A stretch of DNA of 64,000 bases from Gammaproteobacteria bacterium (GCA_028821405.1 JAPPGK010000101.1:52015-116014), one strand, 5' to 3'; numbered from the stretch's first letter, positions 14,634 through 23,196 are shown. Numbers and translations are program-made. The notes: generated by a model not told the origin, from the sequence alone.

Positions 14634-15818
14634 ATGCGGGTGAACCGAACCTTAAGGGGCGCAGCGGCCATTGTGGGCGTTGGCGAGACCACGTACTACA
14701 AGCGCGGCCAATCGCCGGACGCCGAGTTCAAGTTGGCGCTGAAGGCGATCCTCGCCGCCTGCGAAGACGCGGGAATTACGCCGAAGGAGTTGGACGGCTT
14801 CGCGTCGTTCTCCAACGACCGCAGCGATCCCTCGCGGCTGGCCAATGCGCTCGGCATCCACGACCTGCGCTTTTCCAACATGCAGTGGGGCGGCGGTGGC
14901 GGCGGCGGTTCCGCGGCGGTTGCCCATGCGGCCGCGGCCGTGGCCACGGGTCTGGCGGAGTGCGTGGTGGTGTTCCGCGCCCTGGCCCAGGGCCAGTTCG
15001 GACGTTTCGGCCAGGGGCCGCGCAGCAACGTGGTCTCGGGTGGGGGCGCGTTCACCGTTCCCTACGGCCTGATGTCGCCCGCCCAGAGCTTCGCGATGAA
15101 GGTTCAGCGCTTCATGCACGACCACGGCGTCGAACAGTCGGCGCTTCGGGCCATATCGCTGGCTTCCTATCACCACGCCCAGGCCAATCCCCGGGCGGTC
15201 ATGTACGGCCGGCCCCTCGACGAGGCGAAATACGACGCATCGCGCTGGATCGTCGAGCCGTTCCACCTGTTCGACTGCTGCCAGGAGAACGACGGCGCCG
15301 CGGCCATGATCGTGGTTCCCGCGGAGCGGGCGAAGGACTTCGACCATCCGCCGGTCTACATACTGAGCGCGGTCACCGGTTCGCATTACCGGGCCGGGGC
15401 ATCGGTTCACAACACGCCCGACTACGCCACCTCGAACTTCAAGACCTGCGTGCCGCGCCTTTACGACATGGCCGGCTGCGGGCCCGACGACGTGGATGTC
15501 CTGCAGTGCTACGAGAACTTCACCGGGGGCGTCCTGATGAGCATCGTCGAGCACGGCTTCTGCGAGCCGGACGAGTGCAACGAGTTCCTGACCAAGGAGA
15601 ACCTCCTCGCACCCCACGGCAAGCTGCCCACCAATACCAGCGGCGGCAACCTCGCCGAGTGCTACATGCACGGGCTCGAACTCAACATCGAGGCGGTGCG
15701 GCAGATCCGCCGCACCTCGCCGAACCAGGTCGACGACGTCGACGTCTCGATGGTGGTGTCCGGACCGATGGTGACGCCGGTCAGTTCATCGGTCTACGGC
15801 TCGGAGGCAACGGTATGA
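14634..15818 (+). CDS. Thiolase-fold lipid-transfer protein / acyl-CoA C-acyltransferase
   Basis: The 394-residue thiolase-like protein has a glycine-rich stretch in the active-site loop (MQWGGGGGGGSAAVAHAAAA). The usual nucleophilic Cys is not evident there, as is typical of the SCP-x/lipid-transfer thiolase subfamily. Later motifs include LFDCCQENDGAAAMIVV, the His-containing PTNTSGGNLAECYMHG and CYENFTGGVL. These proteins work with a DUF35 partner, as does this one, which overlaps the next gene by 4 bp. They often act in side-chain retro-aldol or thiolytic steps of sterol and fatty-acid degradation. GTG 14640 is better spaced from GGAGG than ATG 14634. Confidence 0.8.
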   Translation: MRVNRTLRGAAAIVGVGETTYYKRGQSPDAEFKLALKAILAACEDAGITPKELDGFASFSNDRSDPSRLANALGIHDLRFSNMQWGGGGGGGSAAVAHAAAAVATGLAECVVVFRALAQGQFGRFGQGPRSNVVSGGGAFTVPYGLMSPAQSFAMKVQRFMHDHGVEQSALRAISLASYHHAQANPRAVMYGRPLDEAKYDASRWIVEPFHLFDCCQENDGAAAMIVVPAERAKDFDHPPVYILSAVTGSHYRAGASVHNTPDYATSNFKTCVPRLYDMAGCGPDDVDVLQCYENFTGGVLMSIVEHGFCEPDECNEFLTKENLLAPHGKLPTNTSGGNLAECYMHGLELNIEAVRQIRRTSPNQVDDVDVSMVVSGPMVTPVSSSVYGSEATV

Positions 15819-16258
15819 CCGCCTACCTGAACCCGGGACTGCCGAAACCGGCACCCGCGCCGGACGGGCTCGATGCGCCGTACTGGGAGGCCGTGGCCGA
15901 GGAACGCCTGGTGATGCAGCGCTGCCGGGCGTGCGGGACTTGGCAGTGGGGCCCCGAGTGGATCTGCCACAACTGCCACTCCGAGGACCTGGCGTTCGAC
16001 GAGGTGCCCTTGACGGGTCGCATCTACAGCTACGAGCGGGTCTGGCACCCCGTGCATCCCGCACTGAATGAACAAGGGCCGTACATCGTCGTGCTGGTCG
16101 AGTTCCCGGACCACGACGGCGCGCGCATGGTCGGCAACCTGGTCGGCGACCCCCGGCAGGAAGTGAGGATTGGTGCGACCGTGCGGGCGGTGTTCGAGCA
16201 TCATCGCGACGACGAGCCGCCCCATACGCTGGTGCAGTGGATGGTCGTGGATTCGTAG
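15815..16258 (+). CDS. DUF35 OB-fold/zinc-ribbon partner of the thiolase
   Basis: The 147-residue protein starts at ATG 15815 in an ATGA overlap with the thiolase stop. The N-terminal rubredoxin-like zinc ribbon is visible as CRACGTWQW followed by CHNCH (two C-x2-C pairs). The OB-fold continues with GRIYSYERVWHPVHPAL and VVLVEFPDHDGARMVGNL. DUF35 proteins bind acyl-CoA or hydroxyacyl-CoA and complex with thiolase-like or MaoC partners in steroid and lipid degradation. Its stop overlaps a GC-rich palindrome that could serve as a terminator. Confidence 0.85.
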   Translation: MTAYLNPGLPKPAPAPDGLDAPYWEAVAEERLVMQRCRACGTWQWGPEWICHNCHSEDLAFDEVPLTGRIYSYERVWHPVHPALNEQGPYIVVLVEFPDHDGARMVGNLVGDPRQEVRIGATVRAVFEHHRDDEPPHTLVQWMVVDS

Positions 16259-16284
16259 GGGCGGGGCTTGTTTCCGCCCGTTCC
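16255..16284. repeat. REP-like palindrome at a gene end
   Basis: The sequence GTAGGGGCGGGGCTTG followed by its near complement TTTCCGCCCGTTCC begins at the DUF35 stop codon. Related palindromes of the form GTAGGGxxGGGCTTGTCCC lie at 21459-21484, 33878-33902 and 53843-53873, and a looser one at 31957-31982. They look like a small dispersed family located at gene 3' ends. Confidence 0.5.
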
Positions 16285-16353
16285 GACGTCCGTCGCCGCG
16301 ACGTAGCATCGGTACCGCGCCGGCTCAGTACCGAAAACGAGGGACAACCCACA

Positions 16354-16403
16354 TTGATCATAATCACCTAGTTGGTCTAGTATATAGTCATGATTAAGAT
16401 CAA
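16354..16403 (+). promoter_or_regulatory. Promoter/operator of the Phd-PIN pair
   Basis: The arms TTGATCATAATCA (16354-16366) and TGATTAAGATCAA (16391-16403) form a 13-bp inverted repeat with one mismatch. They flank an AT-rich -10-like TAGTAT (16378-16383), and the second arm covers the first codons of the antitoxin. This layout suits cooperative autorepression. The predicted transcript would begin at or next to the ATG. Confidence 0.5.
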
Positions 16404-16638
16404 CACGGCTGAAGCGAAGGCACGCCTCTCCCACTATCTGGAGCGAGTCGAGGGTGGCGAGACAGTGGTGGTTTGTCGTCGAAACGTGCCCGTCGCGGAA
16501 ATCCGCCCGCTGCCGAAGCGTCCCCGCGAGCGGCGTCCTGTCGGCATTGACCGAGGCATGACCATACCGCCGAGTTTCTTCGATCCCCTGCCGGACGACC
16601 TGCTCGACGCGTTCGAGGGTGCAAGCGCCTCCGAATGA
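16390..16638 (+). CDS. Phd/YefM-type antitoxin
   Basis: The 82-residue protein opens with the Phd fold: MIKINTAEAKARLSHYLERV then EGGETVVVCRRNVPVAEIRP. Its C-terminal part (PSFFDPLPDDLLDAFEG) is the peptide expected to thread into the toxin. It overlaps the downstream PIN gene by ATGA at 16635-16638. Phd antitoxins bind their own operator as dimers, and an inverted repeat overlaps this start. Confidence 0.85.
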   Translation: MIKINTAEAKARLSHYLERVEGGETVVVCRRNVPVAEIRPLPKRPRERRPVGIDRGMTIPPSFFDPLPDDLLDAFEGASASE

Positions 16639-17021
16639 AGCTTCTGCTCGATACCTGCACCTTCCTGTGGTTGGCTGCCGACGACACGATGCTGACCCCC
16701 GATGCCCTCGATTGCTGCCAAGATCCGGACAACGATGTTTTCCTAAGTGCTCTGTCGGCCTGGGAGATTGCCATCAAGCACCGACTCGGTCGTCTGCCGT
16801 TGCCCGAGCCGCCCCGGCGCTACGTCCCCACCCGACGCCAGTGGCTGGGCTTGGAGCCGCTCCAGTTCGATGAGACAAGCGCATCCCACGATGCGGTGCT
16901 TCCCGCCCATCATCGGGACCCGTTCGACAGGGGGCTCGTTTCTCAAGCGATCCTGAATGGCATGACCATCGTGACGCCGGATCAGCATATCGCCCGCTAT
17001 CCCGCGCCAGTCCTCTGGTAG
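16635..17021 (+). CDS. PIN-domain ribonuclease toxin (VapC-like)
   Basis: The 128-residue PIN protein begins MKLLLDTCTFLWLAADD, with the first catalytic Asp at residue 6. It has the central SALSAWEIAIKHRLGRLPL motif with a catalytic Glu, then the acidic HHRDPFDRGLVSQAI region and TIVTPDQHIARYP. This is the Phd-partnered PIN subgroup. Being translationally coupled to the antitoxin, it should be made in lower amounts. The RNA target is unknown. Confidence 0.88.
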   Translation: MKLLLDTCTFLWLAADDTMLTPDALDCCQDPDNDVFLSALSAWEIAIKHRLGRLPLPEPPRRYVPTRRQWLGLEPLQFDETSASHDAVLPAHHRDPFDRGLVSQAILNGMTIVTPDQHIARYPAPVLW

Positions 17022-17051
17022 GCACTCGGGCTAGACGACAAGGGAGATTCC

Positions 17052-20000
17052 ATGAGTTTCGACGCCGTGCTCATAGCCAACCGCGGCGAAATCGCCATCC
17101 GCATCGCGCGGGCGGCCTCCGAACTCGGCTTGCGTACGGTCGCGGTACACTCCGAGGACGATGCGGCCAGTCTGCACAGTCGGGCGGCGGACGAATCCCT
17201 CGTACTCGACGGTATGGGTGCCGCCGCGTACCTGGACGAAGACGCGATTGTCCGAGCGGCCCTCGACACGGGCTGCGGCGCAATCCACCCCGGCTACGGA
17301 TTCCTGGCGGAACGGGCAAGTCTCGCCCGGCGCTGCGCCGACGCCGGTATTGTTTTCGTGGGTCCTGAGGTCGACCACCTCGAGTTGTTCGGCGACAAGG
17401 GTCTTGCCCGGGCTGCGGCCGTGGCTTCCGACGTCCCGGTGCCGAAGGGGCTGGACCGCGCCGTTACCCTGGAAGAGGCCCGCGAATTCCTAGCGTCGCT
17501 CGACGGCGGCGCCATGATCGTCAAGGCCGTGGCGGGGGGAGGCGGGCGTGGCACCCGGGTCGTCGAAGACGCGGCGGACTTGGAATCCACCTACCAGCGT
17601 TGCCAATCCGAGGCTCGGGCGGCCTTCGGCGTCGAGGATGTCTACGTCGAGGAGTTCCTGAGCCGGGCAAGGCATGTCGAGGTACAGATCCTGGGCGACC
17701 TTGACGGCAACGTGGCCCACCTCGGCGAGCGGGAGTGCAGCGTCCAGCGCCGCCATCAGAAGGTCATCGAGATCGCCCCGGCGCCGTGCCTCGCCGACGA
17801 CTTGCGAGGCGCGATCATCGCTGCGGCTGTGCGGTTTGCCGAAAACCAACGCTACTCGAACCTCGGCACCTTCGAGTTCCTGGTGGACGTGACCGGCAAC
17901 GGCAAGGATCGGCCATTCGTGTTCATCGAAACCAACGCCCGGCTGCAGGTTGAACACACCGTCACGGAGGAAGTCACCGGCGTGGACATCGTGCAGGCGC
18001 AGATTCGCCTTGCGCAAGGCGCCTCGCTCACCGACCTCGGGCTCGATGATCCGGAGGCGGCCAAGCCCCGGGGCTACGCCATCCAAACGCGTGTCAACAT
18101 GGAGACCTTCGGCGAGGACGGTATCGTCCGGCCGGCAAGCGGGACAATCACCGCCTACGAAGCGCCGACGGGCCCGGGCGTACGCACGGACGGCTTCGGG
18201 TACGCCGGCTACCGCACCAGTACGGCGTTCGACTCGCTGCTGGCCAAAGTCATCGGCCATTCGCCGGCCAAGGAATTCACAGGCGCCCTCGCCCGGACGG
18301 CCCGGGCGCTGTCCGAGTTTCGTCTCGAGGGTCTCGGCACCAACATCCCCTTCCTGCGCAACGTACTGGCCCACGACGACTTCGCCGCCGGGCGCGTGCA
18401 TACCCGCTGGGTGGACGAACACATGGCCGAGCTTGCCGTGCCGTCGACGCACGCCCCGCAACGCTTCGCCCGGGCTTCGGCGGAAACGGTGCCAACGGAT
18501 GGCTACGCCGGTGCCCGCGTGGACACCAGCGATCCGCTCGCGTTGTTCGACCACGACGCCAAGGTCAAGGCGGAGCAGGCTTCGTCGGCTACGGAACAGC
18601 CGGAAGAACCGCCGATTGCGGGCCCGGAGGGATCAACGGGTTTGAGTTCGCCGATACAGGGCACCATCGTCTCCCTGGATGTTGCCGTCGACGACGAGGT
18701 TCGCAAGGGTCAGCCCCTCGCCGTGGTCGAAGCCATGAAGATGGAGCACGTCATCGCCGCCGACCGGGACGGCATCGTCCGCCAGGTCACGATGGCGGAA
18801 GGCGACGTGGTGCGCGAAGGCTATCCGATCGTCTTCGTCGAGGAAGCCGAAGTCGGTGGCGACGCGGCCGCAACCGCCGAGGAACTCGATCCCGACCATA
18901 TCCGCCCGGATCTCGAACTCACCTACGAGCGCCACGCCTACATCCTTGACGAGAACCGGCCCGAGGCCACCGCCAAGCGCTACGGCCGCGGCTACCGCAT
19001 GCCCCGGGAGAACATCGCCCAGCTTGCCGACCCCGGTTCGTTCAAGGAGTACTGGCCGCTCATCGTCGCCCGCCAGCATACGCGCTACGACATGGAGACC
19101 CTGCGCAAGAACACGCCCGCGGACGGACTCATCGCCGGGCTGTGCACGATCAACGCGCACCTTTTCGGCGAGGAAGCGGCTCGCGCCATGCTCGTGCACT
19201 ACGACTACACCGTGCTGGCCGGAACCCAGGGCGGTCGCAACCACTACAAACAGGATCGGATGTTCGAGTTGGCGGAACGGTTCCGCATTCCGCTGATCCT
19301 GTTCGGCGAGGGCGGCGGCGGCCGGCCCGGTGACGACTCCAAGGGCCCGGGGGTCGCCTTCGACACCGACACGTTCACCCAGTTCTCGAAGCTATCGGGC
19401 CTCGTGCCGTTGATCAGCGTCATCAACGGCCGGACCTTCGCCGGCAACACGGCGCTCGTGGCCTGCTGCGACGTGATCATCGCCACCGAGCGTACGACGG
19501 TCGCCATGGGCGGTCCCGCCATGATCGAAGGTGGCGGGCTTGGCATCTACACGCCGGAGGAAGTCGGGCCGATGTCGTTCCAGGTCCCGAACGGCGTCGT
19601 CGACATCCTCGCCAAGGACGAAGAGGAGGCGGTGGAGGTGGCGAAGCGGTACCTCTCGTACTTCCAGGGCGCGGTTGCCGAGTGGGAAGCCCACGACCAG
19701 CGCCGCCTGCGCCACGTCGTCCCCGAGAACCGGCTGCGCCTCTACGACATGAAGGACATCGTGCACACCATCGCGGACGTGGGTTCCGTGCTCGAGATCC
19801 GCGAGAAATTCGGGATCGGCGTCATCACCGCCTTCATTCGCGTCGAGGGTCACCCGATGGGGGTCATCGCCAACAACCCGCACCACCTCGCGGGTGCCAT
19901 CGACTCCGATGGTGCCGACAAGGGTGCGCGCTTCATCCAGCTTTGCGACGCTTTCGACATCCCGGTGCTGAGCCTCATGGACTGCCCGGGAATGATGGTG

Positions 20001-20456
20001 GGACCGGACGTGGAGCGGACGGCGCTCGTCCGGCACTGCGTACGCATGTTCAATGCCGGCGCCAACCTGACCGTGCCGTTGTTCGGCGTCGTGGTTCGCA
20101 AGGCCTACGGTCTCGGCGTCCAGGCCATGTGCGGCGCGAGTTCCTTGGTCGGCTTCTTCACCGTGGCGTGGCCGACGGCGGAGTTCGCGGGCATGAACAT
20201 CGAAGGGTCCGTGAAGCTCGGCTTCCGCAAGGAACTGGCGGCGATCGAGGATCCCGAGGAGCGCCGTGTCGAGTTCGAGAGACGGGTGTCGCGAGCCTAC
20301 GAGAGCGCCAAGGCGATCAACGCCGGCGTCGGCGGCGGCCTGGACGATGTGATCGACCCTGCCGACACCCGGAGCTGGATCGCGAGCAGCCTGAAACGCC
20401 TGCCGCCCAAGGTGCCGCGGACGGGGAAGAAGTACCCGTATATCGACACGTGGTAG
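17052..20456 (+). CDS. Single-chain biotin-dependent acyl-CoA carboxylase (BC-BCCP-CT)
   Basis: This 1134-residue protein fuses all carboxylase parts. Biotin carboxylase comes first (AVLIANRGEIAIRIARAA at the start, ATP-grasp loop VKAVAGGGGRGTRVV near 160, FIETNARLQVEHTVTE near 295). The biotin carrier domain has EAMKME with biotinylated Lys563. The carboxyltransferase covers about residues 640-1134 (crotonase fold, GEGGGGRPGDDSKGPG, YGLGVQAMCG). It carboxylates an acyl-CoA, probably propionyl- or a longer acyl-CoA, in the cytoplasm. Proteins of this architecture resemble long-chain acyl-CoA carboxylases. It follows a toxin pair and precedes a hydrolase, with no separate acc subunits nearby. 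Confidence 0.9.
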   Translation: MSFDAVLIANRGEIAIRIARAASELGLRTVAVHSEDDAASLHSRAADESLVLDGMGAAAYLDEDAIVRAALDTGCGAIHPGYGFLAERASLARRCADAGIVFVGPEVDHLELFGDKGLARAAAVASDVPVPKGLDRAVTLEEAREFLASLDGGAMIVKAVAGGGGRGTRVVEDAADLESTYQRCQSEARAAFGVEDVYVEEFLSRARHVEVQILGDLDGNVAHLGERECSVQRRHQKVIEIAPAPCLADDLRGAIIAAAVRFAENQRYSNLGTFEFLVDVTGNGKDRPFVFIETNARLQVEHTVTEEVTGVDIVQAQIRLAQGASLTDLGLDDPEAAKPRGYAIQTRVNMETFGEDGIVRPASGTITAYEAPTGPGVRTDGFGYAGYRTSTAFDSLLAKVIGHSPAKEFTGALARTARALSEFRLEGLGTNIPFLRNVLAHDDFAAGRVHTRWVDEHMAELAVPSTHAPQRFARASAETVPTDGYAGARVDTSDPLALFDHDAKVKAEQASSATEQPEEPPIAGPEGSTGLSSPIQGTIVSLDVAVDDEVRKGQPLAVVEAMKMEHVIAADRDGIVRQVTMAEGDVVREGYPIVFVEEAEVGGDAAATAEELDPDHIRPDLELTYERHAYILDENRPEATAKRYGRGYRMPRENIAQLADPGSFKEYWPLIVARQHTRYDMETLRKNTPADGLIAGLCTINAHLFGEEAARAMLVHYDYTVLAGTQGGRNHYKQDRMFELAERFRIPLILFGEGGGGRPGDDSKGPGVAFDTDTFTQFSKLSGLVPLISVINGRTFAGNTALVACCDVIIATERTTVAMGGPAMIEGGGLGIYTPEEVGPMSFQVPNGVVDILAKDEEEAVEVAKRYLSYFQGAVAEWEAHDQRRLRHVVPENRLRLYDMKDIVHTIADVGSVLEIREKFGIGVITAFIRVEGHPMGVIANNPHHLAGAIDSDGADKGARFIQLCDAFDIPVLSLMDCPGMMVGPDVERTALVRHCVRMFNAGANLTVPLFGVVVRKAYGLGVQAMCGASSLVGFFTVAWPTAEFAGMNIEGSVKLGFRKELAAIEDPEERRVEFERRVSRAYESAKAINAGVGGGLDDVIDPADTRSWIASSLKRLPPKVPRTGKKYPYIDTW

Positions 20457-20497
20457 CCGCGGACCGCAGGTAGGCGTTCGCAACCAAGGAGGGACGC

Positions 20498-21391
20498 GTG
20501 GTCCACTGGCAGGTTCCCAAGCCGCGCGCGACGGCTGAAGTCGAACTGGACGACGGCGCCGGCGTGGTGCTTCGTCGACACGGCAACCCCGACGGCACCC
20601 GGTTGGTGCTGAGTCACGGCAACGGCCTCGCCGTCGATCTCTACTACCCGTTCTGGTCGTTGCTCGCGAGTCGGTTCGATCTCGTTCTCTACGACTTCCG
20701 CAACCACGGCTGGAACGAACCGGGCGATATCGCGGAACACAGCATCGCGACCTTCGTCGCGGACACCCAGGCCATCGCGAGGGGTATCGACCGAATCTTC
20801 GGCCCGAAACCCCGGGTCGGTGTTTTCCATTCGATGTCGGCGACCACCGCCCTGGCAGACGACGAGCCGGGCAAGGGCTTTGCGGCCCTCGTGTTGTTCG
20901 ACCCGCCCATATATGCGCCGAGCGCGGACATGCTCGGGGTGGAGGCTCGATGGGGACGGCAGAGCCAAGGTGCGCGCCAGCGGAAACCGCATTTCGAGAC
21001 GACGGGCGAACTCGCCGACGGCGTCCGTAACGCGCCCGCGTTTTCGCGATTGCTACCGGGCGTGCCGGAGTTGTTCGCCGAGACGACCCTGCGGCAGAAG
21101 GCGGGCGGAGGCTACGAACTCCGCTGCCCGCCCGAGTACGAGTCCCGAATCTGCGAGTGGGCATTGGCTTACATCGTGAATCCCGATCCGCGTGACTTCG
21201 CGTGTCCGGTCAAGGTGATTCGGGCCGATGCGGCCTTGCGTTCGCCCTTCGGTTCGAGCCTTGATCTCGATGCGCTCGACGGTCTCGATTGCGACTTCGT
21301 GTCCGGGGCCACCCACTTCCTGCAACTTGAAAAGCCGCAGGAATGCGTCGCGTTGATGGTCGAGTTTCTGGAACGCCTGGGGCTCGCCTGA
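20498..21391 (+). CDS. Alpha/beta hydrolase
   Basis: The 297-residue protein starts at GTG 20498 behind AAGGAGGG. It shows the alpha/beta hydrolase oxyanion segment LVLSHGNGLAVDLYYPFW, the strand LVLYDFRNHGWNEPGD, a nucleophile region VGVFHSMSATTAL (Ser, but with Ser replacing the usual last Gly of GxSxG), and a terminal His in GATHFLQLEKP. The acid is probably in RADAALRSP. The substrate is unknown. It lies 41 bp after the acyl-CoA carboxylase and may share its transcript. Confidence 0.75.
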   Translation: MVHWQVPKPRATAEVELDDGAGVVLRRHGNPDGTRLVLSHGNGLAVDLYYPFWSLLASRFDLVLYDFRNHGWNEPGDIAEHSIATFVADTQAIARGIDRIFGPKPRVGVFHSMSATTALADDEPGKGFAALVLFDPPIYAPSADMLGVEARWGRQSQGARQRKPHFETTGELADGVRNAPAFSRLLPGVPELFAETTLRQKAGGGYELRCPPEYESRICEWALAYIVNPDPRDFACPVKVIRADAALRSPFGSSLDLDALDGLDCDFVSGATHFLQLEKPQECVALMVEFLERLGLA

Positions 21392-21458
21392 GACCAGACC
21401 AATCCTGGATGTACGACACATCCTTGTGTGGCGAGGAAGCCGCAACGGTGACGGCGCC

Positions 21459-21484
21459 GTAGGGACGGGCTTGTCCCGTCCCCC
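21459..21484. repeat. REP-like palindrome
   Basis: GTAGGGACGGGCTTGTCCC is a near-perfect palindrome, member of the same family as those at 16255, 33878 and 53843. It lies in the 230-bp gap between the hydrolase and the next toxin pair; the rest of that gap shows no gene. Confidence 0.5.
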
Positions 21485-21590
21485 GTCTGCAGTCGTACCC
21501 GACGCGCACGCGCCACGAATCCATACCGACCGCAAGCGTCGCCCCGACGGACGTCTCACCAGGAAATCGTCATACATACACCCACCAGTC

Positions 21591-21625
21591 TTGACATGCA
21601 CAAAACATGAATTCATGCTCAATTG
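21591..21625 (+). promoter_or_regulatory. Promoter/operator of the RHH-PIN pair
   Basis: A consensus TTGACA (21591-21596) is followed after a normal spacer by the perfect 12-bp palindrome CATGAATTCATG (21606-21617), just upstream of the antitoxin ATG at 21626. The palindrome covers the expected -10 region, so a bound ribbon-helix-helix dimer would repress transcription. No ribosome-binding site fits between the -10 region and the ATG. Confidence 0.5.
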
Positions 21626-21874
21626 ATGGCAAGCATGATTCAGATACGCAACGTACCCGATGCGTTGCACCGCCAGATCAAAGCGCGAGCGGCAATGGAG
21701 GGCGTGTCCATGTCGCTCTACATTCTGCGCCAAGTGGAAAAGGCGCTGGCACGGCCAAGCCGTCGAGAATTGGTGGAAGCGATTCGCAGACAAGCCGCGG
21801 TCCGACTCGATTCCCCGCCTGCCGACGTCATCCAGGACGAGCGGGACGCGCGGGATCTTTCGCGAGGCCTTTAG
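21626..21874 (+). CDS. FitA-like ribbon-helix-helix antitoxin
   Basis: The 82-residue protein carries the short RHH DNA-binding domain (MIQIRNVPDALHRQIKARAA then MEGVSMSLYILRQVEKAL), typical of FitA/VapB antitoxins. The C-terminal region (SPPADVIQDERDARDLSRGL) is the toxin-neutralising tail. ATG 21626 was preferred over the TTG at 21623. The PIN toxin begins one base after its stop. Confidence 0.85.
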   Translation: MASMIQIRNVPDALHRQIKARAAMEGVSMSLYILRQVEKALARPSRRELVEAIRRQAAVRLDSPPADVIQDERDARDLSRGL

Positions 21875-21875
21875 A

Positions 21876-22265
21876 GTGGTTCTCGATGCATCCGGCGCGA
21901 TAGAGTTTCTACTCAACACCGACTCCGGGGGCAGGGTTGCTGCTCGGCTGATGGACGACAGCGAAGCCGTGGCCGTGCCGCACTTGATCGATCTGGAAAT
22001 CGTCCAGGCGTTGCGCCGTTACATGGCACGGGGCGCGTTGAGTGCTGAGCGCGGGTCGATAGCGTTGGGCCATTGGCGCGACCTCGACGTCGACCGCTAT
22101 CCCCACGAGCCGTTTCTGGCGCGAATCTGGGAACTACGGGCGAACGTCAGTGCCTACGATGCCGTCTACGTCGCGCTTGCGGAGACGCTGTCGACCGTGC
22201 TCGTGACCGCCGACCGCCGCCTGGCCCGAGCGCCTGGAGTTAGGACTCGCATCGAGTTGGCCTAG
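21876..22265 (+). CDS. PIN-domain ribonuclease toxin (VapC/FitB-like)
   Basis: The 129-residue protein starts at GTG 21876 and opens VVLDASGAIEFLLNTD with the catalytic Asp at residue 4. Then come AVPHLIDLEIVQALRRYM with the conserved Glu, and the C-terminal SAYDAVYVALAETLSTVLVT plus ADRRLAR with the last acidic residues. This is a complete FitB/VapC toxin. Its partner is the RHH protein one base upstream. Confidence 0.88.
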   Translation: MVLDASGAIEFLLNTDSGGRVAARLMDDSEAVAVPHLIDLEIVQALRRYMARGALSAERGSIALGHWRDLDVDRYPHEPFLARIWELRANVSAYDAVYVALAETLSTVLVTADRRLARAPGVRTRIELA

Positions 22266-22284
22266 GGGTCGCCAACTCGGCGGT

Positions 22285-23037
22285 CTACGCCAGCGCTTTC
22301 CTCGCCGCCTTGATGGCCCGCGACATCGCCGGATCGGGTTCCGGGTAGCGGGGTTTCATGCGCGCAAGGGTGTCGACGATGACGGCGGCGACGACGACGC
22401 GCATGGCGGGCTTGTTGTCGCCGGGGATCACGTACCACGGCGCCTGCTTGGTGCTTGTCGCTTCGAAAGCCGACTCGTAGGCCCGCTTGTAGTCGTCCCA
22501 CCGTGCCCGGGCTTCGAGGTCGGCGGGGTCGAACTTCCAGTGCTTCGTTGGATCGTTCAGGCGTTCCAGGAGACGGGCCTTCTGCTCCTTCTTGGAAACG
22601 TTCAGGAAGAACTTGACGATCGTCGTGCCGTTGCCGACCAGATGGTGTTCGAAAGCGACGATGTCACGCAACCTTTCGTCCCAGAACGCATCGTCCACCG
22701 GACGGGGGGGAAGCCTGCGGCCAGCGAGGAGATCCGGGTTGACGCGCAAAGTGACCACTTCCTCGTAGTGGGAGCGGTTGAAGATGCCGATGCGGCCGCG
22801 TTCGGGCAGCGTCATCCAGTGCCGGTGCAGGTAGCTGTATTCCATGTCCTTGTAGGTGGGTTGGCGGAAATTCGAGACTCGGAATCCCTGGGGGTTCACG
22901 CCGGTCGTGACGTGCTTGATCGTGCTGTCCTTGCCGGCGGCGTCCATGCCCTGGAAAACGAGCAACAGCGCTTGGCGGCTTTCCGCGTACATGGCCTCCT
23001 GGAGTTCGGCGAACCGAGTCACGTAGTTGTCGAGCAT
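22285..23037 (-). CDS. Polyphosphate kinase 2 (PPK2)
   Basis: PPK2 enzymes transfer phosphate between polyphosphate and nucleotides. The protein has the Walker A motif FQGMDAAGKDSTIKHV, the NPQGFRVSNFRQP segment, the lid motif GIFNRSHYEEVVTLRV and the C-terminal Walker B-like TIVKFFLNVSKKEQ with HWKFDPADLEAR. The ATG at 23037 gives 250 residues, but the same frame continues upstream with family-like sequence (YRVAPGERVDLGSLPTLPSF then VRRGKSALRE). It stays open to about 23154 without ATG, GTG or TTG. The true start is probably a rare codon (CTG near 23145 or ATT at 23154), or the original start was lost. Confidence 0.88.
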   Translation of the reverse strand: MLDNYVTRFAELQEAMYAESRQALLLVFQGMDAAGKDSTIKHVTTGVNPQGFRVSNFRQPTYKDMEYSYLHRHWMTLPERGRIGIFNRSHYEEVVTLRVNPDLLAGRRLPPRPVDDAFWDERLRDIVAFEHHLVGNGTTIVKFFLNVSKKEQKARLLERLNDPTKHWKFDPADLEARARWDDYKRAYESAFEATSTKQAPWYVIPGDNKPAMRVVVAAVIVDTLARMKPRYPEPDPAMSRAIKAARKALA

Positions 23038-23196
23038 CTCGCGAAGCGCGGACTTGCCGCGGCGGACAAACGACGGCAGCGTGGGAAGCGATCCGAGATC
23101 AACTCGCTCGCCGGGCGCGACCCGGTAGCGGCGCGTATTCAGCAGCGTCTTAATGGCGCGTCTCCACGTGGTTCATCCGTATTTGGTCGCGTAAGC

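Noticed and set aside
14884..14915. GGC-rich tandem repeat
   Set aside because: It encodes the glycine-rich active-site loop of the thiolase-fold protein and is not an independent repeat.
19392..21164. Minus-strand open frame of 590 codons opposite the carboxyltransferase domain
   Set aside because: Antisense shadow; the opposing sequence carries conserved carboxyltransferase motifs.
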